This document shows positions 17,116-24,321 of a stretch of 64,000 nucleotides of DNA, in pieces; positions within the stretch are counted from its first letter, which is position 1, and every line of letters starts with the position of its first letter. The notes below the pieces were generated by a model. That model worked only from the letters and a program-made list of their open reading frames with translations, was not told where the DNA came from and ran no database searches. The DNA comes from DASYTH01 sp036002505 (lineage in GTDB: Bacteria; Actinomycetota; Actinomycetes; Mycobacteriales; Pseudonocardiaceae): the NCBI RefSeq assembly GCF_036002505.1, contig NZ_DASYTH010000218.1, positions 19,733-83,732 of the forward strand. The letters are read 5' to 3'. A program made the position numbers and the translations under genes.

Positions 17116-17278
17116 CGCCCGGGGGACATGCGCCACTGCGTCCGGGCATCGTGGCACGTCAGCGCGACACGCGTTGATCGGTTCGATTTCACCGCCGAGA
17201 CGCGATGGGGGAGAATGTCCTGGGCTCTGACCGGGCGACCCCGTTCAGAGTGGGAGGCACCGACGGAGGGAGCACGCT

Positions 17279-17446
17279 ATGGCGGCCATGAAGCCCCGGA
17301 CCGGAGACGGTCCCCTCGAGGTGACGAAGGAGGGTCGGGGCATCGTGATGCGCGTCCCCCTGGAGGGTGGTGGTCGCCTCGTGGTCGAGATGTCGGCGGA
17401 CGAGGCCAACGCCCTGGGCGACGCGCTCAAGGCCGCGGCGGGCTGA
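17279..17446 (+). CDS. DUF3117 small protein (Rv1211-like)
   Basis: 55 residues, too short for most gene finders but clearly real. It starts ATG GCG GCC ATG AAG with CGGAGGG nine to fifteen bases upstream, and reads MAAMKPRTGDGPLE, then KEGRGIVMRVPLEGGGRLVVE and an acidic helix to ALKAAAG. This is almost the same as the highly conserved actinobacterial DUF3117 protein represented by Rv1211. Function unknown. In M. tuberculosis it also follows tagA and precedes glgM; here the PaaX/enoyl-CoA hydratase pair and the aminopeptidase have been inserted around it. Confidence 0.92.
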   Translation: MAAMKPRTGDGPLEVTKEGRGIVMRVPLEGGGRLVVEMSADEANALGDALKAAAG

Positions 17447-17554
17447 CGCCTCCCATCCCGACGCGAGTGAGCTCGGCCCCGGTCCGCGTTCGCCGTAGCT
17501 TCGCGCACGGTCCAACGTGGAGGCCGGGGCTAGCCTTTTTCCAGGGAGGACTCC

Positions 17555-19105
17555 TTGCCCACGCCGTTGCCCGCCTTACCGACCCGGCTTCCCGATGTGG
17601 AGGTGGTTGCGGCGGCGCGGGGCGGGCCGGTCGCGGTCGTGACCCGGACCGCCGCCGGCGAATCGGCGCCGTCGATCGGGCCGGGCGGTGCGGATCTCAC
17701 CGCCGAATGGATCGATTCCGTAGGCCTCACCGGCCAGACCGGTGAGGTCCACTTAGGACCGGTGGGCGCGGTGGCGCGCTGGGTGGTCGGGGTCGGCGAC
17801 GGCCTGCCGGCGGCCTGGCGCACCGCGGGCGCGGCGCTGACCCGGGCGGTGAACGACCGCCTCGCCGCCGACTCGGATGCCGGCCGGCGGGTGGAACGCA
17901 CGCTGCAGCTGCGGCTTCCGGACGGCGCGGGTACGGCCGAGGTCGCCGAGCTGGTGCGCGGGCTGCGGCTGGGGGGCTACCAGTTCACCGCCGCCACGGC
18001 CGCCCCGAAGCCGCGGCTGCGGACGATCCGCGTGGTCGCGCCCCGCCCCGAGGAACTGGCCGAACTGGCCGCGGCGGCCGAGCGCGCGACCGTGCTGGCC
18101 GAGGCGACGTCGCTGACCCGCGACCTGGCCAACGCCCCGTCCAACATCAAGGATCCCGCCTGGCTCGCCGCGATGGCCACCCGCGCGGCCGCTGGGCTGC
18201 CCGGCGTGCGGGCGGCCGTCCACGACGAGCGGTGGCTGGCCGCGCACGGCTTCGGCGGCACGCTCGCCGTGGGCTCCGGCTCCGCCCGCCCGCCCCGGCT
18301 GATCGAGCTGCGCTGGCAGCCGCCCGTGCCGGCGGCCGTGCACCTGGTGCTGATCGGCAAGGGCATCACGTTCGACACCGGCGGCATCTCGATCAAGCAC
18401 GCCGACGGCATGCACCTGATGCGCACCGACATGGCCGGGGGCGCCGCGGTGATCGCCGCCCTGGTCGCCATCGCCCGGCTGGGCCTGGGGGTCCGCGCCA
18501 CGGCCCTGGTCGCCTGCGCGGAGAACCACGTCTCCGGGTCCGCCTACCGCCCGGGCGACGTGGTCCGCCACTACGGCGGCCGGACCACCGAGGTGACGAA
18601 CACCGACGCCGAAGGCCGCATGGTCCTGGCCGACGCGATGGCCTACGCCACCGAGCGGCTCGACCCCGACCTCATGATCGACGTCGCCACCCTCACCGGG
18701 GGCATGAAGGTCGCCCTCGGGCTGCGCATCGGTGGCCTGTTCGCCACCGACGAGGACCTGGCCGCCCGCATCCGCGCCGCCGGCGACCTGGCCGGCGAAC
18801 GCTGGTGGCGGATGCCCCTGACCGACGACCTGGACAGCCTCGCCGCCGAGCTAGCCGACGCCGTCCGCAGCGACGTCGCCGACGTCCGCCAGTGCCCACC
18901 CGGGCCGGGCAGCATCACCGCCGCCCTGTTCCTGCGCGAGTTCACGGGCGGTCTTCCGTGGGCGCACCTCGACATCGCCGGTCCGGCGCGCGCCGACAAG
19001 ACCTACGAAGACATAGCTCCGGGCGCCACCGGGTTCGCCGCCCGCACCCTCGTCGAACTGGCCGCTTCCTATGCGCCGAACGAAAAGAAAGCGGTCCAGG
19101 GTTAG
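17555..19105 (+). CDS. pepA: Leucyl aminopeptidase, M17 family
   Basis: 516 residues from a TTG with CCAGGGAGGA just upstream. M17 enzymes are di-metal cytosolic exopeptidases. The ligands and catalytic residues are in place: K269 and D274 in KGITFDTGG, a further aspartate in MRTDMAGG, and D351, E353 and R355 in NTDAEGRMVLAD. The N-terminal macro-like domain (about 1-170) is poorly conserved, as usual. The last 255 bases are read on the other strand as the tail of the GtrA-like gene. The enzyme probably recycles dipeptides and helps glutathione- or mycothiol-conjugate turnover, but this is not shown here. Confidence 0.92.
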   Translation: MPTPLPALPTRLPDVEVVAAARGGPVAVVTRTAAGESAPSIGPGGADLTAEWIDSVGLTGQTGEVHLGPVGAVARWVVGVGDGLPAAWRTAGAALTRAVNDRLAADSDAGRRVERTLQLRLPDGAGTAEVAELVRGLRLGGYQFTAATAAPKPRLRTIRVVAPRPEELAELAAAAERATVLAEATSLTRDLANAPSNIKDPAWLAAMATRAAAGLPGVRAAVHDERWLAAHGFGGTLAVGSGSARPPRLIELRWQPPVPAAVHLVLIGKGITFDTGGISIKHADGMHLMRTDMAGGAAVIAALVAIARLGLGVRATALVACAENHVSGSAYRPGDVVRHYGGRTTEVTNTDAEGRMVLADAMAYATERLDPDLMIDVATLTGGMKVALGLRIGGLFATDEDLAARIRAAGDLAGERWWRMPLTDDLDSLAAELADAVRSDVADVRQCPPGPGSITAALFLREFTGGLPWAHLDIAGPARADKTYEDIAPGATGFAARTLVELAASYAPNEKKAVQG

Positions 19106-19465
19106 AAACTTCGCCACGAACACGGGTGCGCCGCCGAGCAGGTAGGCGAGGTTGAGCGCGACCGTGTGCAGGGACGGGTCGGTGACGAGGGGATCGACGA
19201 GGGCGTCCGCGAGGGTCACCGTGCCGATGGAGAGCAGGCCGGTGGCGGCGGTGACGATGACATAGACGGTGACCTGCCGGGACAGCGGGCCGGCCGCCCA
19301 CCGCCGGATCAGCAGGAAGTGCGGGACGGCACCCGCGGCGAAGGCGATGGTGCCGGCGGCGACGGCGGGAGTCCGGCCGGAAAGGACCGCCAGCACCACC
19401 TGGCTGACGGCCGTGGCGAACCCGGAGGCCAGGGTGTAGCGGGTGAAAACCGCGGAGGGCGCCAC
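18851..19465 (-). CDS. GtrA-like membrane protein with overlapping tail
   Basis: 204 residues as an open frame. Residues 1-130 form a GtrA-type protein: four membrane helices and the closing motif VAKFLTLDRFLFVRR. GtrA proteins are thought to move lipid-linked sugars or take part in cell-wall glycosylation. The family usually ends near residue 130; the remaining 75 residues here are encoded antisense to the pepA 3' end, have low-complexity composition and look like read-through into the next stop. TACATT lies six bases before the GTG start. It is 34 bases from glgM on the same strand. Confidence 0.75.
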   Translation of the reverse strand: MAPSAVFTRYTLASGFATAVSQVVLAVLSGRTPAVAAGTIAFAAGAVPHFLLIRRWAAGPLSRQVTVYVIVTAATGLLSIGTVTLADALVDPLVTDPSLHTVALNLAYLLGGAPVFVAKFLTLDRFLFVRRIGSGQFDEGAGGEPGGARSYVFVGLVGARRTGDVEVRPRKTARELAQEQGGGDAARPGWALADVGDVAADGVG

Positions 19466-19471
19466 ACTTCG

Positions 19472-19477
19472 AATGTA
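19472..19477 (-). promoter_or_regulatory. Candidate -10 box of the GtrA-like gene
   Basis: TACATT on the minus strand six bases before GTG 19465, in the leaderless position. It allows expression separate from glgM. Confidence 0.45.
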
Positions 19478-19499
19478 TCGACGGCCGCTGAACGGATTC

Positions 19500-20654
19500 T
19501 CAGCAAAGGACCGAGTGGTAGATCTCCACGGTCTGCGCGGCGGCCGCGCTCCAGCTGAACTCGTCGCGGGCGCGGGCCATGCCGGCGGCGCCCATGGTCC
19601 GCGCCAGGGCGGGGTCGGCGAGCAGCCGGTTCACCCCGGCGGCCAGCCCGTGCCGGTAGCCCTCGATGTCGGCCGGGTCGTAGTGGACGAGGAGTCCGGT
19701 GCATCCGTCGTCGACCACCTCGGGAATGCCGCCGACGTCGGAGGCGACCACGGCGGTGCCGCAGGCCATCGCCTCCAGGTTGACGATCCCGAGCGGCTCG
19801 TACACCGACGGGCAGACGAACACCTGCGCGTGGCTGAGCAGCTGACGGACCTCGGCGACGTCGAGCATGCGCTGGATCCAGAACACGCCGGGCCGGGCGT
19901 CGGACAGCCGGCGTACCGCGGCGGCGATCTCCCCGGCCAGATCCGGGGTGTCCGGCGCGCCGGCGCAGAGCACGAGCTGGGCCTCCGCGGCGATCTCGTG
20001 CGCCGCGGCCACCAGGTGCGCGACCCCCTTCTGCCGGGTGATCCGCCCGACGAACAGCACGATCGGACGCGCGGGGTCGATCCCCAGCCCGGTCAGCACG
20101 TCCGTGGCCGGGACCGGGTGGTACACGCCGGTGTCGATGCCGTTGTAGACCACGTGCACGCGCGCGGGATCCAGCGACGGGTAGCAGTCCAGGACGTCGG
20201 CGCGCATGCCCCGGCTCACCGCGATGATCGCGTCGGCCGCCTCGTACGCGGTGCGCTCCGCCCAGCAGGACACCGCGTAGCCGCCGCCCAGCTGCTCGGC
20301 CTTCCACGGCCGGCGCGGCTCCAGCGAGTGCGCGGTGACCACGTGCGGCACCCCGTGCAGCAGCTTCGCCAGGTGCCCGGCCAGGTTCGCGTACCAGGTG
20401 TGGGAGTGCACGAGGTCGAGTCCGGCCGTGGCGGCGGCCATCGACAGGTCCACCGACAGCGTGCGCAGGGCGGGATTCGCCGACTCGAGCCCGGGCGCCA
20501 CGGCGTGGTTGACGGCGTCCGGCCGCGGCCCGCCGAAGCAGTGCACGTCCACCGAGATCAGCTCGCGCAGCCGCGGGACCAGCGCGCCCAGGTGTACCCC
20601 GGCCCCGCCGTAGATCTCCGGTGGGTACTCGCGGGTCAGCAAACCGATGCGCAC
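19500..20654 (-). CDS. glgM: GlgM-type glycogen/maltose-1-phosphate synthase (GT4)
   Basis: 384 residues from GTG 20654. The start gives VRIGLLTREYPPEIYGGAGVH, in line with the Rv1212c N-terminus; the GTGs upstream would add residues not seen in the family, and TAGGGT sits seven bases before 20654. GT4 features: the N-terminal Rossmann domain with the donor loop, HTWYANLAGHLAK, and the C-terminal ESV-type motif SVYEPLGIVNLEA. In mycobacteria this enzyme makes maltose-1-phosphate from ADP-glucose and glucose-1-phosphate for alpha-glucan and also extends glycogen. It is divergent from glgC, which supplies ADP-glucose. Confidence 0.93.
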   Translation of the reverse strand: MRIGLLTREYPPEIYGGAGVHLGALVPRLRELISVDVHCFGGPRPDAVNHAVAPGLESANPALRTLSVDLSMAAATAGLDLVHSHTWYANLAGHLAKLLHGVPHVVTAHSLEPRRPWKAEQLGGGYAVSCWAERTAYEAADAIIAVSRGMRADVLDCYPSLDPARVHVVYNGIDTGVYHPVPATDVLTGLGIDPARPIVLFVGRITRQKGVAHLVAAAHEIAAEAQLVLCAGAPDTPDLAGEIAAAVRRLSDARPGVFWIQRMLDVAEVRQLLSHAQVFVCPSVYEPLGIVNLEAMACGTAVVASDVGGIPEVVDDGCTGLLVHYDPADIEGYRHGLAAGVNRLLADPALARTMGAAGMARARDEFSWSAAAAQTVEIYHSVLC

Positions 20655-20661
20655 GCTCAGC

Positions 20662-20667
20662 ACCCTA
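20662..20667 (-). promoter_or_regulatory. Candidate -10 box of glgM
   Basis: TAGGGT on the minus strand seven bases before GTG 20654. It supports that start over the GTG at 20663. Confidence 0.5.
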
Positions 20668-20763
20668 AGCCGCCCTCGTGACCGGGCAGTGTCCGGCATG
20701 AACACTCGGACAACGGGACCGGCCCATCCGCGTGTGCACTGGTGACGCCCGCCTCGGCGTGGT

Positions 20764-20769
20764 TATGGT
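20764..20769 (+). promoter_or_regulatory. Candidate -10 box of glgC
   Basis: TATGGT five bases before GTG 20775. It is divergent from the glgM box about 100 bases away, so one control region serves both genes. Confidence 0.45.
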
Positions 20770-20774
20770 GGACT

Positions 20775-21992
20775 GTGCATGGCCAGCCTCATGTGCTCGG
20801 GATAGTGCTCGCGGGCGGCGAGGGAAAGCGGTTGTGGCCGCTGACCGCCGACCGCGCGAAGCCGGCCGTCCCGTTCGGCGGGAACTACCGCTTGGTCGAC
20901 TTCGTGCTGTCCAATCTGGTCAACGCCGGCTTCCACCGGCTCTGCGTGCTGACCCAGTACAAGTCGCACTCGCTCGACCGGCACATCTCGACCACCTGGC
21001 GGTTGTCCAGCGTGCTCGGTCAGTACATCACCCCGGTCCCGGCGCAGCAGCGGCTCGGCCCGCGCTGGTACACCGGCAGCGCCGACGCCATCTACCAGTC
21101 CCTCAACCTGGTGCACGACGAGAAACCGGACCACATCGTGGTGTTCGGCGCCGACCACGTGTACCGCATGGACCCTTCGCAGATGCTCGCCCAGCACGTG
21201 GACACCGGCGCGGGCGTGACCGTGGCCGGCATCCGGGTGGCCCGGGCGGAGGCGAAGGCGTTCGGCTGCATCGACTCCGATGCCACCGGCAAGATCACCC
21301 GGTTCCTGGAGAAACCCGCCAACCCGCCGCACGTGCCGGGCGACCCGGACGTGACGTTCGCCTCGATGGGCAACTACATCTTCCGCACCGAGGTGCTGCT
21401 CGAGGCGCTGCGCGCGGACGCCGCCGACCCGGACTCCATCCACGACATGGGCGGCGACATCATCCCGATGCTGGTCGACGCCGGCGCCGCCGCGGTCTAC
21501 GACTTCGACGACAACGAGGTGCCCGGCGCGGCCGAGCGGGACCGCGGCTACTGGCGCGACGTCGGCACGCTGGACGCCTACTACGACGCGCACATGGACC
21601 TGGTGTCCGTGCACCCGGTGTTCAACCTCTACAACCAGGCCTGGCCGATCCGCACCGCGACGCCGCCGCTGCCGCCGGCCAAGTTCGTCAACTCCGGCTC
21701 GGCCACGGAGTCCATCGTCGGCCTCGGCTCGATCATCTCCGGCTCGGTCGTGCGCGAGTCGGTGATCAGCAGCGACGTGACGATCGAGGACGGCGCCACG
21801 GTCGAGGGCAGCGTGCTGCTGCCGGGTGTGCGGGTCGGCAAGGGCGCCACCGTGCGCTCGGCGATCCTGGACAAGAACGTGGTGGTCGCCGACGGCGCGC
21901 AGATCGGCGTGGACCTGGCCGCCGACCGGGAGCGCTACACGGTCAGCTCGGGCGGCGTCGTGGTGTTGGGCAAAGGAATCCGGGCCGAGTAG
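20775..21992 (+). CDS. glgC: Glucose-1-phosphate adenylyltransferase GlgC
   Basis: 405 residues from GTG 20775. It makes ADP-glucose from ATP and glucose-1-phosphate, the rate-limiting step of glycogen and alpha-glucan synthesis. The nucleotide loop GIVLAGGEGKRLWPLT, the FGGNYRLVDF segment, the catalytic DHVYRMD and the glucose-1-phosphate-binding ITRFLEKP are all present, and a beta-helix domain follows from about residue 300. The start matches the known family N-terminus (PHVLGIVLAGG). The 296 bases after the stop contain a repeat, not a gene. Confidence 0.95.
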   Translation: MHGQPHVLGIVLAGGEGKRLWPLTADRAKPAVPFGGNYRLVDFVLSNLVNAGFHRLCVLTQYKSHSLDRHISTTWRLSSVLGQYITPVPAQQRLGPRWYTGSADAIYQSLNLVHDEKPDHIVVFGADHVYRMDPSQMLAQHVDTGAGVTVAGIRVARAEAKAFGCIDSDATGKITRFLEKPANPPHVPGDPDVTFASMGNYIFRTEVLLEALRADAADPDSIHDMGGDIIPMLVDAGAAAVYDFDDNEVPGAAERDRGYWRDVGTLDAYYDAHMDLVSVHPVFNLYNQAWPIRTATPPLPPAKFVNSGSATESIVGLGSIISGSVVRESVISSDVTIEDGATVEGSVLLPGVRVGKGATVRSAILDKNVVVADGAQIGVDLAADRERYTVSSGGVVVLGKGIRAE

Positions 21993-22006
21993 TTCCACGG
22001 TGCCAT

Positions 22007-22254
22007 CCTCAAATGAGCACTGTTCAAAACGATCGTGAAGCCTGGTAGGGGCCGGTTCGAGATGGTTGGCGGGTAGGGCCGACCGCTCGGGCGGGCCAGC
22101 GTGCCGGACGGTGTTCGCGGTCTGTGGTCGGCTTGACCGCGCTGGTTGCCGGACCGACCACTCGGGCAGACCTCCGGCCTGCCCTCGCGGCCGGTGGCGA
22201 ACACCGCCCAGCGGCCCACCGTCGCGGCCGGCGTTTTGAACTGCCCTCATGGTG
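22007..22254. repeat. Candidate MITE-like element with terminal inverted repeats
   Basis: The left end (ATGAGCACTGTTCAAAACG, 22014-22032) and the right end on the other strand (ATGAGGGCAGTTCAAAACG, about 22230-22248) match at 15 or more of 19 positions. The interior holds further inverted blocks, such as GGTGTTCGC near 22112 and GCGAACACC near 22197. The interior segment CTCGGGCA..CCTCCGGCCT..CCCTCG recurs near 55090. There is no transposase. Confidence 0.45.
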
Positions 22255-22275
22255 GTGTTGTCCCGGGTTGCCCTT

Positions 22276-22281
22276 TACCGT
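22276..22281 (+). promoter_or_regulatory. Candidate -10 box of the 92-aa membrane protein gene
   Basis: TACCGT seven bases before ATG 22289. Confidence 0.4.
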
Positions 22282-22288
22282 TCGACGC

Positions 22289-22567
22289 ATGGAGCCGGAA
22301 AGGCCGCAGGGGGAAGATCCGTACCAGTCCGTGTGGAACATGACCCCGGTCGGCGGGACGGACGGGGTGCGGCGGCGCACCGAGCTGCGCATCCTGCCCG
22401 GCCTGATCGCTGGGCTGGTGGTGTTCCTGCCGTTCGGTGTGCTGGCCGCCTATCTCTGGGGTCTGTGGGGTGAGCTGCATGCCACGGCGGCCGGCTGGGT
22501 GGTGACGCTGGTGGGCCTGGCCGGGGCGTTCTCGATGGGCGCGTTCGTCGCCTCAGACCGGTCGTGA
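22289..22567 (+). CDS. Small two-helix membrane protein
   Basis: 92 residues from ATG 22289. A soluble N-terminus of about 35 residues (MEPERPQGEDPYQSVWNMTP) is followed by two membrane helices (about 40-62 and 68-88). The start is supported by the TACCGT box. No motif suggests a function. It lies between the glgC-linked repeat and a hairpin at its 3' end, and converges on the O-methyltransferase gene. Confidence 0.7.
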   Translation: MEPERPQGEDPYQSVWNMTPVGGTDGVRRRTELRILPGLIAGLVVFLPFGVLAAYLWGLWGELHATAAGWVVTLVGLAGAFSMGAFVASDRS

Positions 22568-22573
22568 GTCGAG

Positions 22574-22628
22574 TGCCCTGAATGCCACATTCGAGACGTT
22601 GGACGCCCCATACGTGGCATTCAGGGCA
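22574..22628. terminator. Perfect 15-bp hairpin between convergent genes
   Basis: The arms TGCCCTGAATGCCAC (22574-22588) and its exact reverse complement (22614-22628) enclose a 25-base loop. It lies in the 61 bases between the stops of the membrane protein and the O-methyltransferase and is likely a two-way terminator. Confidence 0.78.
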
Positions 22629-23276
22629 TCAACCCGCCCGGGCGGCCACCAGCATCCCGTCGGCGACCGGGAGCAGCACCGGCACCAGCCGGTCGTCGTC
22701 GCGCACGGCCCTGGCCACCTCGCGCAGCGCCAGGGCCTCCGCGTCGCGCCGGGCCGGGTTGGCCACGCCGGAGAACAGCACCCGGTCGAAGGCGATCACG
22801 CCGCCGGGCCGCAGCAGCCGCACGCCGTGCTCGTGGTAGCTCGGATACTCCGGCCGGGCGGCGTCCACGAACAGCAGGTCGTAGGCGGCGTCGGTGAGCC
22901 GGGGCAGCACGTCCAGGGCCCGGCCCATGATCAGCCGGGTGCGGCCGGGTGCGATCCGGGCGTCGGTGAACGCCCGCTTGGCCGCGCCCTGGTGCTCCGG
23001 GTCCACGTCGATCGAGGTGAGCACGCCGTCGCCGGCCATCCCACGGAGCAGGTACAGCCCGCTCACCCCGGCTCCGGTGCCGATCTCCACCACCGCCCGG
23101 GCCCGCAGCGCCGCGGCCAGGAACTGCAGCATGGCCCCGCTCGCCGGCTCGACCGCCGGGCAGCCGAGCTCCAGCCCGCGGGCCCGCGCGGTCGTCAGGG
23201 CGTCGTCCTCGACGAGATAGCCCTCGACGTAATCACGCAGCGCGGCCGCGTCAGTCGTCGGCAAATCGGGCGTCAC
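22629..23276 (-). CDS. Class I O-methyltransferase (Rv1220c-like)
   Basis: 215 residues from a GTG that has TAATCT eight bases upstream. The SAM-binding core is visible: AVVEIGTGAGVSGLYLL (motif I), LTSIDVDPEHQ with the acidic ribose ligand, and YDLLFVDAARPEYPSY (motif IV). This is the catechol-O-methyltransferase-like fold used by small bacterial O-methyltransferases. It corresponds in position and direction to Rv1220c, divergent from sigE. Substrate unknown. Confidence 0.9.
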   Translation of the reverse strand: MTPDLPTTDAAALRDYVEGYLVEDDALTTARARGLELGCPAVEPASGAMLQFLAAALRARAVVEIGTGAGVSGLYLLRGMAGDGVLTSIDVDPEHQGAAKRAFTDARIAPGRTRLIMGRALDVLPRLTDAAYDLLFVDAARPEYPSYHEHGVRLLRPGGVIAFDRVLFSGVANPARRDAEALALREVARAVRDDDRLVPVLLPVADGMLVAARAG

Positions 23277-23284
23277 GGATTGTG

Positions 23285-23290
23285 AGATTA
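23285..23290 (-). promoter_or_regulatory. Candidate -10 box of the O-methyltransferase gene
   Basis: TAATCT on the minus strand, eight bases before GTG 23276. Confidence 0.4.
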
Positions 23291-23336
23291 GCGGTCACCG
23301 GCCCGCTGTGTCCGACATGACACAGGGCCCGCCGAT

Positions 23337-23364
23337 TCTCAGTCGGCTCTCAGCCGGATCTCAC
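23337..23364 (+). promoter_or_regulatory. Three TCTCAG repeats at 11-bp spacing upstream of sigE
   Basis: TCTCAG at 23337-23342, TCTCAG at 23348-23353 and TCTCAC at 23359-23364. The repeats start exactly 11 bases apart, so they face one side of the helix, as OmpR/PhoB-type response regulators require. They recall the MprA box that controls sigE in M. tuberculosis. Confidence 0.6.
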
Positions 23365-23440
23365 TAACGTCATAGGCGCACCAACGATGATCTCCCCATC
23401 AGGGGGTGGATGCCACATCACGTCGGGGTAGGGGAACAAG

Positions 23441-24142
23441 GTGAACACAGCGCGCGTTGAGTCGAGCAGTGAACGGTCCGGTCCGGAGGTGGGTACGCGC
23501 TCGATGCTGGCAGAAGCGACTGTTGCGCCGGAGGTGACGCCGGGCGAGCTGGGGTGGACCCCGCCGTCCTGGGACGAGGTCGTGCGTGAGCACGCCGACC
23601 GGGTGTACCGCCTGGCCTACCGGCTGACCGGTAACCCGCACGACGCCGAGGACCTCACCCAGGAGACCTTCATCCGGGTGTTCCGCTCGCTGGCCTCCTA
23701 CAAGCCGGGCACGTTCGAGGGCTGGCTGCACCGCATCACCACCAACCTCTTCCTGGACATGGCGCGCCGGCGCTCACGGCTGCGCATGGAGGGGCTGCCC
23801 GAGGACACCGACCGGCTGGCCGGCGACGACCCGAGCCCCGAGCAGGTCTGGTCGGAGACCCACCTGGACCCCGATCTGCAGGAAGCGCTGGACGAGCTGC
23901 CGCCGGAGTTCCGCGCCGCGGTCGTGCTGTGTGACGTCGAGGGCCTGTCCTACGAGGAGATCGGCGCCACACTCGGCGTGAAACTGGGTACTGTTCGAAG
24001 CAGGATCCACCGCGGCCGGCAGGCCTTGCGGGCGTCGCTGGAGCGGCGGCGTTTTCCTGGGGGCCAAGCCCCCAGACCCCCGGCCGGCGGGGCTCCGCCC
24101 CCCGGACCCCCCGGGGGACTTGCACGGGAGGGCACGGCATGA
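23441..24142 (+). CDS. sigE: ECF sigma factor SigE
   Basis: 233 residues from GTG 23441. Region 2 is YRLAYRLTGNPHDAEDLTQ with the -10-recognition segment up to RRRSR (about 55-110); region 4 is ELPPEFRAAVVLCDVEGLSYEEIG followed by the helix GTVRSRIHRGRQALR (about 150-200). It directs the envelope-stress regulon and is held by the anti-sigma factor encoded next. Ancestral SigE should end soon after RASLERR. Here about 30 further residues rich in Pro/Gly/Ala come from a G-rich hairpin repeat inside the gene. Upstream, the three TCTCAG repeats suggest two-component control. Confidence 0.93.
   Translation: MNTARVESSSERSGPEVGTRSMLAEATVAPEVTPGELGWTPPSWDEVVREHADRVYRLAYRLTGNPHDAEDLTQETFIRVFRSLASYKPGTFEGWLHRITTNLFLDMARRRSRLRMEGLPEDTDRLAGDDPSPEQVWSETHLDPDLQEALDELPPEFRAAVVLCDVEGLSYEEIGATLGVKLGTVRSRIHRGRQALRASLERRRFPGGQAPRPPAGGAPPPGPPGGLAREGTA
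24057..24120. repeat. G-rich hairpin repeat inside the sigE 3' end
   Basis: CTGGGGGC at 24057-24064 pairs with GCCCCCAG at 24068-24075 around a CAA loop, and GGGGC at 24089-24093 pairs with GCCCC at 24097-24101 around TCC. C-runs and G-runs follow to 24118. It is similar in design to the hairpin at 63843-63863. In frame it encodes the odd Pro/Gly tail of SigE. Confidence 0.6.
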
Positions 24143-24321
24143 AGCTAGCGGAATGCCGGGCGAGGGAGTCGGCCCACCGCGACGAGGTGGGCCCGATGAA
24201 CTGGGGTCTGGGGCCCTTGCCCCAGTGGAACACGGTCTGCCCGAGGAGCAGTCCAGTGGCCGGGCACCTGAAGCGACCCATGACTTCGGCCGACATGCCC
24301 GAGTTGGAGGATGCGGCATGA
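24139..24321 (+). CDS. Possible 60-aa ORF between sigE and rseA
   Basis: 60 residues. The ATG overlaps the sigE stop (ATGA) and its own stop overlaps the rseA start (ATGA), so a ribosome could pass from sigE through it to rseA. The composition (MKLAECRARESAHRDEVG, three later methionines, PLPQWN) matches no family I know. In relatives sigE and rseA lie close together. The segment adjoins the G-rich repeat and may be inserted DNA whose open frame keeps the two genes coupled. Weakly supported as a protein. Confidence 0.35.
   Translation: MKLAECRARESAHRDEVGPMNWGLGPLPQWNTVCPRSSPVAGHLKRPMTSADMPELEDAA

Noticed and set aside
15476..17149. A 557-codon minus frame fusing a long N-terminus to enoyl-CoA hydratase
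   Set aside because: The N-terminal half overlaps paaX in another frame and is low-complexity. A TTG with a ribosome site at 16270 gives the normal family length.
22014..22048. An 11-codon peptide after glgC
   Set aside because: The ATG and frame lie in the terminal repeat of the putative mobile element; no sign of translation.
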